DNA of 64,000 bases. It comes from Planctomycetota bacterium. Its GTDB lineage: Bacteria > Planctomycetota > GCA-2746535. The stretch is taken from contig NVWA01000011.1 in NCBI GenBank assembly GCA_002746535.1, forward strand, positions 61,814 through 125,813, read 5' to 3'. Below, one piece after another: positions 9,420 to 17,936 of this stretch (positions within the stretch are counted from its first letter, which is position 1; the number at the start of each line of letters is the position of its first letter). The notes beneath the pieces were generated by a model that did no database searches, had not been told where the DNA came from, and saw nothing but the letters and a program-made list of their open reading frames with translations. The position numbers and the translations under genes are program-made.

Positions 9420-12400
9420 TTAAGGCCTCAATGCAAGTCTGAACCCTGTAATATTTCCTGATTTATCAGGTTGTAAAAACCCTCTCGTTACTGATTTGCA
9501 GAAAGATGCTTGAAAGGAAAAGGCACCACCTCGACGCATTCTGTAGGTGATCCCACTTGTATTATCTGCGGACGTTGCCCCTTCTGGATCTGTAATATTA
9601 CTTGCAGTGTAAGATGTAAATCGATCTAGGCAAAATTCTGATACATTCCCATGCATATCATATAATCCCCAGGCATTAGGAGACTTTAATCCGGCTTCAT
9701 GATAGTCTGAATTGCTGTTCTCAGAATACCATCCCAAAAGATCAAGGTTTGGGTCATTTTCAAAAGCAGGTGTTGAATTATCAGTATCATTATTAAAATC
9801 TTTGGTTGTGCCAGCTCGACAGGAATACTCCCATTGAGCTTCTGTTGGTAAATCAAATGTGGAACCTGTTTTCGATCGCAAGACATCTACAAAAGACCCC
9901 GAGTTAGGTGTTTTGGAATTATTCGGCCAATCACCTCCTCTGATATCATCCCAGGAAACATTTTCTACCGGAAATTCATCTTCTGATTGGGAACTAGGCG
10001 TTACACCCATTACAAGTTGATATTGTTTTTGAGTTATTTCAAAAACCCCAATAAAAAAGTCTTTGGTCAAAGTAACTTGATGAGTGAATGCTATATATTC
10101 TTCACCCTCCGAACCCATTTCAAAGGAGCCTGCAGAAATTTTTCTTAAAATAATTTTTGAATACTTATAAATGTTTTCACCTGATGGTCCATCTGTGTTT
10201 GTCAACAAATCACTTGGGACACTGGTTAAATTTGTTATCGTATATGAAGAGGCATTGACACCTTCTGAGACATCGATAACGACATAGGCACCATCTATTG
10301 AAGTTGTAGGAGGCGGAGTGTTTGTCTCTTCTTCTTTCGGTGTGGTACTGACCTCAGAAGACAAAGCACTTTCAATAGACTCTATCACAGAACTCACAGC
10401 GTAATAATACTTTGTACCATTTGTAAGGTTTGTGTGGGTATACGAATTATTCTCAGTAGAGATTTTATTATCGGAGGTGCTAATATCTGGATTTGTGGAC
10501 CAATAAATATTATAAGAAGATGCTTCAGTAATGTCATTCCAAGAAAGAGAATTTTGACTATCCCCACGAGAAACGATTGCATCAGGCTTAGTATTTACAC
10601 TTAAGCGGCCTTCCCGAACGTCTTCCGAAACAAGACTTTCCCCGGTATCATTGACAGCTGTTACAACAAAAAAGAATGTAAATTCGACTTCACCAGTGAA
10701 CTTATAAGGGCTGGTAATATTTTTAATACTGGAATCATCACTTTTACTCACACCTTTAAAAAAATCGTAATACAGATTATAAGATGTTGCACCATCAACT
10801 GGATCCCATGTTAAGGTAACATTATATACATGAGGTGTTGCGGATAAGTTTTTAGGTGCGTCGGGAACAGCTCCTGCTACAGCAAAAACCTCAAGAGGTA
10901 AGGTGACCTCTGTCGCTGTTACTTCAGTAACGATATAATAATATTTAAGTCCATTTGTTAGTCCTGTATGAACATAAGGACTTGAAACACTTTCAAATTT
11001 GTTATCTGAAGTTGTTACCCCTTTAGTACTAGACCAATAAACATTATAAGTACTGGTTCCAGTGCTTGTATTCCAAGAAAGCGTAATTTTTTCATGAGCC
11101 GATTCAATAGATACCTCTGATGTTAAAGTCTTAGAAGTGACTTCTTTAGAAACGACACTTGCACCAGTTTTATTATGTGCAACAATAACAAAATAGTAAT
11201 CTCTTCCTTCCACAAGATTTGTGAATGTGTAAGGGCTTGTAACGTCTTCCACATTAGGATCATCGATATCAACTGACGTAATATCTACTCCAAAATAATC
11301 TTTAAAGTGAATTGTATAAGAAGTCGCATTTTCTACGAGATCCCATGTTAATGCGATTTCTTTCCACGACCCCACAGCAACTACATTCGTAGGGGCATCA
11401 GGAACTTGCCCAACTGGAGTCGCAAAGACTTCATCGGAAGGACCACTTTCATTAGCATCTACTATAGCAGTTACAATGTAATAATATTTTTCTCCATTAG
11501 TTAGTTCTTTATGATCATAGGGGCTAGTCACATTTTCAAGTTTAGTGTCAGAGGTTGTCACATCTTTTTCTGTTGACCAATAAAGGTTATAGGAGGTTGC
11601 ATCTTTAATGTCATCCCATGTAGAAGTGGTTTTGCTATCACCTTCTTTTGCAACAATATTTTTGGGTATTTTATTATAAATAATTTTTTCATAAATTAGC
11701 GGAACGTCAGGAATATCAAAGATTTCTTTATTAACATCTAACAATGTTCTGCTGAAAGACTTTGCATTGATTCCCACTTTTCCAGAAACACCAGCATTTA
11801 GAAAAAACCTTCCAGAATCAGTAATATCGCTCCCTGTTATTTCTTCAATGCCTGCTTCAACATAAGGTTTAAAGGAAATATAGGGACCAGCTAATTTAAA
11901 AAACCGAAAAGTCACTGTCGGTTCTAAAAATATATTGGCTTTTAGTACACCTGTAACCTCTGCAGTAGCAACAGGCTCAAATGAAGCGCTTTGGTTGCTT
12001 GTAATTGTCCAATCTTCATTTTCATATTTCATCGTTGTTTCAAGATCATATTGAGAATTAAACCCAAGGATAAAAGTGCCTTCAACATTTGCTTCTACAT
12101 TAAATCCTGCGGCGATATCAAGTTCTAATTCTGTATAGATTGGTGGAGTACCTGGAATTATTATAGGGTGTTTAAACTTAATAAGAGACTTCTTGAAATT
12201 TAGTAAATCAACTCCCTTAGAGACAGAAAGCTCTACTTTAATATCATATACAACTTTCCCTTTAAAGGACGTTTCAAAGCTATCGACTGATAAAAAGCCA
12301 AAGTCAATTTCTGCTGTTGCGGCAGGTACGAATCTAAATGATCCCGTTAAAATTTTTGCGGAAACGCCACTTGTATTTGTACTAACATTAAATTTAGCAT

Positions 12401-13043
12401 TCCCATCATCGGACTTTGGTTCATCATTATAACTAACATCTAATATCGTGCTTTTAGACCAGTCGATAGAACCATTCTCCATTTTTATATTAAATAAAGT
12501 AGTGTTGTTTAGGTTTACTGTTCCATCAGAAGCCGTGGCATATTTCTTATTACTTACAGACGATTTTTTTGTAACCTGTGTCCATTGTGGATTTATTGTT
12601 AGTGAGAGTGTTCCGTCTTGCAGGATGTCTTCTAATACAGCAGACTCAGTTACCATTATTAATTTCCCCGTACTATCTGTACTTGAAGAAACAACCTTTC
12701 TTAGAAAGGGATTTTCTTCATTTCCAACAATAATGGCTCCAATTTCAACTGTATCAAGGGAGTCTGATAATGATAATTCGCCGGTAGTTTCATTTAGTTC
12801 TACTATAGTCCCAGCTTTTACAACTTTTGTATTTCCTAGCGTATTTATATTAACATTGTATTCATCACTTATTTCACTGATTACTTGTGCGCCAGGTTCA
12901 TCCAATCTAGCTTCATCAACAGCATCAATAATTGGTGTAGTTATGTCGCCAACTGAATTGCCACCGCCACTTCCACAATTTGTTATTAGTAGAATAAGAA
13001 AAATGAAAAGTATTAATCTAATATTTAGAATTATTTTTAGCAT
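9420..13043 (-). CDS. Lipoprotein with FN3 repeats and C-terminal FGE/SUMF1-like domain
   Basis: About 1207 residues. I start at the ATG at 13043 because it opens a lipoprotein signal (MLKIILN..LILLITNC, followed by GSGGG); the frame extends upstream to 13115 without a signal-like start. After about 450 residues of beta-rich sequence come four or five fibronectin III-like repeats (SYNLYWSTxKxVTTSD..TNGxKYYYIVTAV), then, from about residue 985, a formylglycine-generating-enzyme/sulfatase-modifying fold: GSFEMGSEGE, FPVENVSWDD, LPTEAQWEYSCRAGT, WGLYDMHGNVSEFC, RGGAF and the final GFRLALRP. Aligning RGGAFSFQASFC with human FGE puts Phe at one active-site cysteine and Cys at the other, so formylglycine synthesis is unlikely; bacterial members often have other or structural roles. 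Probably an outer-membrane, outward-facing protein. The N-terminal 450 residues are not recognised. Confidence 0.85.
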   Translation of the reverse strand: MLKIILNIRLILFIFLILLITNCGSGGGNSVGDITTPIIDAVDEARLDEPGAQVISEISDEYNVNINTLGNTKVVKAGTIVELNETTGELSLSDSLDTVEIGAIIVGNEENPFLRKVVSSSTDSTGKLIMVTESAVLEDILQDGTLSLTINPQWTQVTKKSSVSNKKYATASDGTVNLNNTTLFNIKMENGSIDWSKSTILDVSYNDEPKSDDGNAKFNVSTNTSGVSAKILTGSFRFVPAATAEIDFGFLSVDSFETSFKGKVVYDIKVELSVSKGVDLLNFKKSLIKFKHPIIIPGTPPIYTELELDIAAGFNVEANVEGTFILGFNSQYDLETTMKYENEDWTITSNQSASFEPVATAEVTGVLKANIFLEPTVTFRFFKLAGPYISFKPYVEAGIEEITGSDITDSGRFFLNAGVSGKVGINAKSFSRTLLDVNKEIFDIPDVPLIYEKIIYNKIPKNIVAKEGDSKTTSTWDDIKDATSYNLYWSTEKDVTTSDTKLENVTSPYDHKELTNGEKYYYIVTAIVDANESGPSDEVFATPVGQVPDAPTNVVAVGSWKEIALTWDLVENATSYTIHFKDYFGVDITSVDIDDPNVEDVTSPYTFTNLVEGRDYYFVIVAHNKTGASVVSKEVTSKTLTSEVSIESAHEKITLSWNTSTGTSTYNVYWSSTKGVTTSDNKFESVSSPYVHTGLTNGLKYYYIVTEVTATEVTLPLEVFAVAGAVPDAPKNLSATPHVYNVTLTWDPVDGATSYNLYYDFFKGVSKSDDSSIKNITSPYKFTGEVEFTFFFVVTAVNDTGESLVSEDVREGRLSVNTKPDAIVSRGDSQNSLSWNDITEASSYNIYWSTNPDISTSDNKISTENNSYTHTNLTNGTKYYYAVSSVIESIESALSSEVSTTPKEEETNTPPPTTSIDGAYVVIDVSEGVNASSYTITNLTSVPSDLLTNTDGPSGENIYKYSKIILRKISAGSFEMGSEGEEYIAFTHQVTLTKDFFIGVFEITQKQYQLVMGVTPSSQSEDEFPVENVSWDDIRGGDWPNNSKTPNSGSFVDVLRSKTGSTFDLPTEAQWEYSCRAGTTKDFNNDTDNSTPAFENDPNLDLLGWYSENSNSDYHEAGLKSPNAWGLYDMHGNVSEFCLDRFTSYTASNITDPEGATSADNTSGITYRMRRGGAFSFQASFCKSVTRGFLQPDKSGNITGFRLALRP

Positions 13044-13127
13044 AACCCAATGGCCTTTAAATTTGTGTGAATTTCGATAGGCGGTAGAATATATTAACCT
13101 ATTTAATGATAGCAACCGAAATATGTT

Positions 13128-13143
13128 GGGGCATATATGTCCC
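13128..13143. promoter_or_regulatory. 16-bp palindrome upstream of FN3/FGE lipoprotein gene
   Basis: GGGGCATATATGTCCC is a palindrome with one mismatched pair, 85 bases upstream of the chosen lipoprotein start at 13043. It could be an operator for that gene. No regulator in the window can be tied to it, and a chance palindrome is possible. Confidence 0.25.
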
Positions 13144-13331
13144 TGATTTTAATATTATCAACTCATGCATAATTCGAAATATAGTTCGGTCCTTTTTGAG
13201 AGAGAGATTGTCGTTAATATGGTTAGTTTGTTTTTAATAAATCAGATTGAATTATGTTAATTGATTCGGATTTGCTCTCACCCCCTTGATTGTTAATACT
13301 TAGCGTAAAATTCAAGTGAATGAGGAAACTT

Positions 13332-14429
13332 CTATTTTTTTGACTTTTTTGAATCAGCTAATATCGCCTCAGCTTTCGAGGAAGACATCAAACCATATTT
13401 TTGTGTAGGGTAGGCTTTACCAATTTTTTTGAATATCTGATAATAGGATACGAGTTGCTTTTTTTTAGGATTTCGAATCTTCCCAAATTGGCTAATATAT
13501 GCTAAGTATTTCTTTTTAGCCATGATTTCCTTTTTAATCACAACATCTTTTTTTAATGTATTGTATATGCTGTTGATGTTTTTTGCATTTGGGTTTGATT
13601 TAAAGCTTTTAACAATGTCTTGGCAAAGCTCGAACGCTTCAAAAGAGGTGCCTTTTTTTACAATGTCATTTTCAATATTTTTTAGAAATGCGGGCAGTCG
13701 ATTCTTTTTATCTTGTTTTGTTAAACGAGATCTCTTTAAATAAAATTCTTTTTCTAGCCAAATCATTGCTTTTGCTAATAATGGATTTGGAGCCCATGTG
13801 TGTCCCCCTTGAAATTCTTCGAGTATAAACTTTTTAACACTTTTACCGTTGATAGACTTCTGTAGACTTTTCATTTCATTTAAATTCATATCTGTATTGC
13901 CAGCAAAACCATAGATTGTCGCCCAGGGCATTTTTTTTCGGCCACCTGACATTTCACCGGCACCAACTGGGATTAAACCATCAAATTTATTGGAATAGGT
14001 ATACATCAAGCGAAAGCTCATTCGAGATCCACCAGAAAACCCTGTTGCATACATTCTACGGGGATGAACCGAGTATTTTTTTTCGACCTCTTCCATTAAA
14101 GCTGTCTGATGTTTTATGATTGGGTCCATTGGGCCATTCTTGCATTCCACGCTACCAATGAGAATCCACCCTAGCTTTTCAGCTTGTTCCTGATACATAC
14201 TAGGATTTGCATTACCACTGGGACTAAAAATAAACATCAATGGCCATTCCTTTTTGGCATCATAATTTGATGGTAAGAATAAATTGTAGTGTGTTCCAGG
14301 CGACTTAACACAGGCGACATTTTTAATGACAACGCCCTTGGCTTCATCTGAAAATAATATGGTAGTGCCGTGGAACAATAAAAAAAATAGTATAATTGAA
14401 ATCTTTAAATTCATTTTAGAATCTTTCAT
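13332..14429 (-). CDS. Secreted alpha/beta hydrolase (esterase/PHB-depolymerase-like)
   Basis: 365 residues with an N-terminal signal peptide (MNLKISIILFFLLFHGTTILFS). The body is an alpha/beta-hydrolase of the predicted esterase / polyhydroxybutyrate-depolymerase type: NLFLPSNYDAKKEWPLMFIFSP (oxyanion strand), the nucleophile elbow G-F-S-G-G in YATGFSGGSRMSF, and a late catalytic-His candidate in FQGGHTWAP. A Lys-rich helical tail of about 120 residues follows. The substrate cannot be told. An internal ATG at 14414 has a better ribosome site (GAAAGA, 7 nt away) and starts the signal peptide directly, so it may be the true start. It lies 289 bases upstream of the FN3/FGE lipoprotein on the same strand. 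Confidence 0.75.
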   Translation of the reverse strand: MKDSKMNLKISIILFFLLFHGTTILFSDEAKGVVIKNVACVKSPGTHYNLFLPSNYDAKKEWPLMFIFSPSGNANPSMYQEQAEKLGWILIGSVECKNGPMDPIIKHQTALMEEVEKKYSVHPRRMYATGFSGGSRMSFRLMYTYSNKFDGLIPVGAGEMSGGRKKMPWATIYGFAGNTDMNLNEMKSLQKSINGKSVKKFILEEFQGGHTWAPNPLLAKAMIWLEKEFYLKRSRLTKQDKKNRLPAFLKNIENDIVKKGTSFEAFELCQDIVKSFKSNPNAKNINSIYNTLKKDVVIKKEIMAKKKYLAYISQFGKIRNPKKKQLVSYYQIFKKIGKAYPTQKYGLMSSSKAEAILADSKKSKK

Positions 14430-14765
14430 GTAATCGCCAAAATTTAAGACGGCCCTATTTTCTATATTATAAAATTATTTACCAATAAAATAAAATGGCC
14501 AGTCAATTAATTTATTTTTGTTCTTCCTGTTATGTTGGTGGTCAATGTTTTATACAAATATTTGAAGGATTTAGTCCTTTTTAATCATAACTATTCTCAC
14601 TTTATTTTACTAGTATGTCTTAGATCCTCTTTAAGTTAGTCTAAAGTTCTTATTTGAATAATATTAAGTTTATTATGTGTATTTTTGTAATATATAATTT
14701 AAGTAGAACTTTTTAGAAACAGACTTTTAATTTAAAGCTTAAGCATCATTATTGAAAGGGTTAAC
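14430..14765. other. Divergent intergenic region, 336 bases
   Basis: A very A+T-rich gap between the minus-strand hydrolase and the plus-strand Lys-rich protein, so it should hold both promoters. A TATAAT at 14693-14698 is a possible -10 box for the rightward gene, but no convincing -35 box is seen. No RNA gene, coding sequence or repeat was found. Confidence 0.5.
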
Positions 14766-15659
14766 ATGAACAAGAGGTGGATTTTTTTAATTGTTTTACT
14801 TATTCCTGCGGTACTCATTTGTGCACCTAAAAAGAAACCTAAGAAAAAGAAAGTGACCTCTTATGATATTCCCAAAGAGATTACAAAAGACTTGGTCTTA
14901 GAGCCAAGAAAAAAACCTTATACCACAATAGGGTTCGTTATTAAAAAGGGAGTAAGCTTGACAATTAAGCCTGGAGTGAAAATTGAAGCTTTTGAAATAC
15001 CGGGGGAAGAAGGCTTTAAGAAGTTTCCTGCTTTTGTATCCATAGGAACGCTAAAAATCGGTAAGAAAAAATCTAAGAAAAAGGTTTTGTTTTTGGGTGT
15101 TCCGCCTTTAGTCATGTTGCGGTTAGGTTCAAAAGCTGAAATCTATAATACTAATTTTTTTATAAAATCGTGGAAGGATAAAGGGGCTAGCGGTTCTGTG
15201 GTGGATTGCGAAATATCATCAGAATTCATTTTCACCTTCACCGTTCCAAAAACGGGATTAATGAAATATGAAAAGACTGTTTTTAGACTTGGAGAAAAAG
15301 CTAATTCAAGAAAACAAAATTTTATGATCGAAGGCTCTGTTGAAAAAGGCAGAAAAAGTTTATCGTTTGAAAGTTGTGCCTTTATGAGCATATACGATGA
15401 GAAGACCAAGGCCTTCAAAATGTCAGAGTATATAAGTTCATCAATATTAATATTTGGAAAAAAAGTCGATCTATTTGTGAGTATAAAGTGGGTTAAGCTG
15501 GATGCACCAAAGTTGCCAGTGGCTTCTTATATTTATTTTCATAACCAAAGGGATCGAAAACTTGCCAAAGAGATAGCTCAAGGCAATAAAGGGCTGAATC
15601 TGAAGATTGCCAAGAAGCCCCTCACTAAATTTAAAAAGTTTACTGTAAAACCGAAATGA
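14766..15659 (+). CDS. Secreted Lys-rich protein of unknown function
   Basis: 297 residues. The start is well supported by GAAAGGG 5 nt upstream. The N-terminus is a signal peptide (MNKRWIFLIVLLIPAVLICA) followed at once by a very basic run (PKKKPKKKKV). The segment GVSLTIKPGVKIEA resembles the first coils of right-handed beta-helix proteins, so a small beta-helix with a basic N-terminal extension is possible. No catalytic motif was recognised. It ends 2 bases from the end of the convergent YdjY/coiled-coil gene, with no room for a separate terminator. Function unknown. Confidence 0.7.
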   Translation: MNKRWIFLIVLLIPAVLICAPKKKPKKKKVTSYDIPKEITKDLVLEPRKKPYTTIGFVIKKGVSLTIKPGVKIEAFEIPGEEGFKKFPAFVSIGTLKIGKKKSKKKVLFLGVPPLVMLRLGSKAEIYNTNFFIKSWKDKGASGSVVDCEISSEFIFTFTVPKTGLMKYEKTVFRLGEKANSRKQNFMIEGSVEKGRKSLSFESCAFMSIYDEKTKAFKMSEYISSSILIFGKKVDLFVSIKWVKLDAPKLPVASYIYFHNQRDRKLAKEIAQGNKGLNLKIAKKPLTKFKKFTVKPK

Positions 15660-15661
15660 AG

Positions 15662-17371
15662 TTAATTGAGCAATTTCTTATATTTTTCTTCAAACGTGAA
15701 GCAATCGGTTGTGTCGGTGTTAAAAGTTTTGCGAGAATCTTCTAAGGCTTTTGTGCGATCGTATGTTATTTTTAAATTGTCGTTGGCTTTTTTGATTTCT
15801 TTAATGTAGTATTTTTGATCGCGCGTATCTTCTTCAAGGTATTCTTTTAAAATGACAAGACGGTTTTTATATCCCATTTTTTGAATGTTTAATTTGATTT
15901 GGCAGACATCAATGGTGGCATTTTTAAAAGCAACTAGATCGGCAGTGATCTTTTTTTCGATACTCAAATCTTGTTGAATAGATTTTAATAATTTAATTTT
16001 GATATTTTCTTTAATTAATGTTTTTTCGAAAAAAAGCTTATCTAGCTTATCTCTATTAACACTTTTAGAGATAGAATCTTTTACCACAACGCTTTCGATA
16101 ACATCCTTTTCTTTTAATCGTGCTTCATCAGCTTTGATTTGACCGGCTAAAAGTATTGGCCTAAACTTAACTTGTTGAATTCGAGCATTGGCATTATCCA
16201 TTAAGATTTGAAGCCGCATCTTTTTAGCACCATCTTTATCATTTTTTTGAATGAGTAGAAATTCTTTTAATTTATTGACGTAACCTTCATATACATACCT
16301 TTTTTCTTCTGACACGCATTTTATTAATTCCAGCGAATAAATATTAAACTCACTAAAGGCTTCACTCTTTTTATCCATATGTTTTTCAATTACTTCGAGT
16401 TCAACCTTTAACATCATATAATATAGGTAGTGAATTTTGTGTAATATAACTTGTGATGCTAATTCTATTTTTTTAAATGCTGCAATTAATTTTGTCTGAT
16501 CTTCTTTTGATATTTTTGGATCGCTGCCAGCTTTGATGACGGCAAACATTTTATCTCTAATCTCATTGATAAATTTTAATTTTAAATCATCAATTTCTTT
16601 AGCTACACTAATATTCTTCTTTAATATGTCTTGATCATTTGGGTAGCGTTTGATATTCATGGAAACGATTTGGGATTCGTTCATTGGTTGCATAACGATG
16701 ATCCCTTTATTTTTATTTGGGTCATTCATCGGTTTTAATAATTTCTTAAATTTATCTGCGACAACATATTCTGGCTCACTAACGGCAAGAAAATTAGATG
16801 GATTCAATAATAAAATTACCGGACTGTTTTTTCTTCCTTTATTAACCAATGAAATTTCAACATTATCTGGCGGAGAAGTTTTGCCATTTTTAGTGACTAA
16901 ATCGCCTTTGAATGTCCAACCGCGCATCATCATCGGAACTTGAGTGGATTTATAAACAAGCAAATCTTCAACAAAGATTGCTTCGGATTCTTTTTGACCC
17001 TTCCAGTAGACTTTCATGACGACTTTATTTCCTAGGCTTAAATCAAACCCAGCTTTACCTGATTTGACGGGAAGTTGCCATATAGTAGCATCATTTAATC
17101 CAATAGATTTTAATCCACTATGAAGTTTTTTACCTATGGAAGGAATTAAGAAAACTGATTCATGTGTAGGGCCTCTTTCTGTACAAGCTAATACTTCAAG
17201 CATTTCTTTGCTTGAAATTAACTCAGCTCCAAATTCAATTTTTTTATTCTTTAGATCTACTTTGTAATTGTCTTCGCTTTTTGGTGCGGGCGTTTTTTTA
17301 TTTTCTTGAGAGATAGCAATTACATTACATAAAAAAATAATACTTAAAACAACATAAAAATTTTTACTCAT
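15662..17371 (-). CDS. Secreted YdjY-like domain protein with long coiled-coil tail
   Basis: 569 residues with signal peptide (MSKNFYVVLSIIFLCNVIAIS) and a ribosome site GAAAGA 8 nt before the start. Residues about 35-230 resemble the YdjY domain seen in many Planctomycetes-Verrucomicrobia proteins: an I-x-FGAE strand, a conserved EVLACTERGPTHESVF motif, then a GLNDATIW segment and a Pro-Pro-Asp-Asn loop. The remaining 330 residues are highly charged, helical, coiled-coil-like (heptads of Leu/Ile/Val with Lys/Glu). The fusion suggests a periplasmic or surface scaffold; the biochemical role of YdjY is not established. The YdjY call rests on motif memory only. Confidence 0.6.
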   Translation of the reverse strand: MSKNFYVVLSIIFLCNVIAISQENKKTPAPKSEDNYKVDLKNKKIEFGAELISSKEMLEVLACTERGPTHESVFLIPSIGKKLHSGLKSIGLNDATIWQLPVKSGKAGFDLSLGNKVVMKVYWKGQKESEAIFVEDLLVYKSTQVPMMMRGWTFKGDLVTKNGKTSPPDNVEISLVNKGRKNSPVILLLNPSNFLAVSEPEYVVADKFKKLLKPMNDPNKNKGIIVMQPMNESQIVSMNIKRYPNDQDILKKNISVAKEIDDLKLKFINEIRDKMFAVIKAGSDPKISKEDQTKLIAAFKKIELASQVILHKIHYLYYMMLKVELEVIEKHMDKKSEAFSEFNIYSLELIKCVSEEKRYVYEGYVNKLKEFLLIQKNDKDGAKKMRLQILMDNANARIQQVKFRPILLAGQIKADEARLKEKDVIESVVVKDSISKSVNRDKLDKLFFEKTLIKENIKIKLLKSIQQDLSIEKKITADLVAFKNATIDVCQIKLNIQKMGYKNRLVILKEYLEEDTRDQKYYIKEIKKANDNLKITYDRTKALEDSRKTFNTDTTDCFTFEEKYKKLLN

Positions 17372-17511
17372 TAGTTATCTTTCAATTTAATAGTGATTTT
17401 ATTCATTTAACGTTTGTATAGGTTCATGGTTCACTGGATTCTTGAAGTCGAAATAAAAGGCAAAATAATAAGGCTAATTAGAAAATTAACTATAAGAAAG
17501 TTTAGTGTTTC

Positions 17512-17910
17512 TTAACTTTTTTGGATCAAATAATTGGTGAAATAGTATCCCACGGCTAACAAAGAAAAGCAGGTGACTAAATTCATCGCTATATTTGTAA
17601 ATAATAGGCCATTTTGATTTTCAGCAAAGAGTTTAAAATTGTCAGACGTAAATGTTGAAAATGTTGTTAAGGCACCCAGAAACCCAAACATAATTCCATT
17701 TAACCAAAGAGGATTCATTTCTGGATGCTTCATTTTTAATGACATGGCAATACCAGCTAGAAAACACCCTAGCGCATTTACTAATAAAGTTCCCCAAATT
17801 AAAGTTCCTTTGGGAAAGCTTTGTCCTAAAGGAGATAAAGCCATGGTTAGCAAATAGCGAGTGATCGCTCCACAGGCTCCACCTAAACCGATTAGTAAAA
17901 TATTCATCAT
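17512..17910 (-). CDS. crcB: Fluoride channel CrcB/FluC
   Basis: 132 residues with four membrane segments, the normal length for a FluC subunit that works as an antiparallel dimer and exports fluoride passively. Family motifs are clear: GLGGACGAITRYLL near the N-terminus, GTLLVNALGCFLAG in the second helix, and GFLGALTTFSTFTSD in the third, which carries the Phe/Ser/Thr pore lining and Na+-site region. It lies 26 bases downstream of purH on the same strand, so both are probably co-transcribed. No fluoride riboswitch fits in that gap. Two adjacent ATG codons make the start uncertain by one residue. Confidence 0.93.
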   Translation of the reverse strand: MMNILLIGLGGACGAITRYLLTMALSPLGQSFPKGTLIWGTLLVNALGCFLAGIAMSLKMKHPEMNPLWLNGIMFGFLGALTTFSTFTSDNFKLFAENQNGLLFTNIAMNLVTCFSLLAVGYYFTNYLIQKS

Positions 17911-17936
17911 CTCGCTTTTAATTCCAGTTTTCGTTT

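Noticed and set aside
12448..13080. A 210-codon plus-strand frame opposite the lipoprotein gene
   Set aside because: It is antisense to a strongly supported gene with lipobox, FN3 and FGE motifs, and its translation resembles no family.
17911..17936. Possible fluoride riboswitch before crcB
   Set aside because: Only 26 bases separate purH and crcB, too short for the riboswitch fold.
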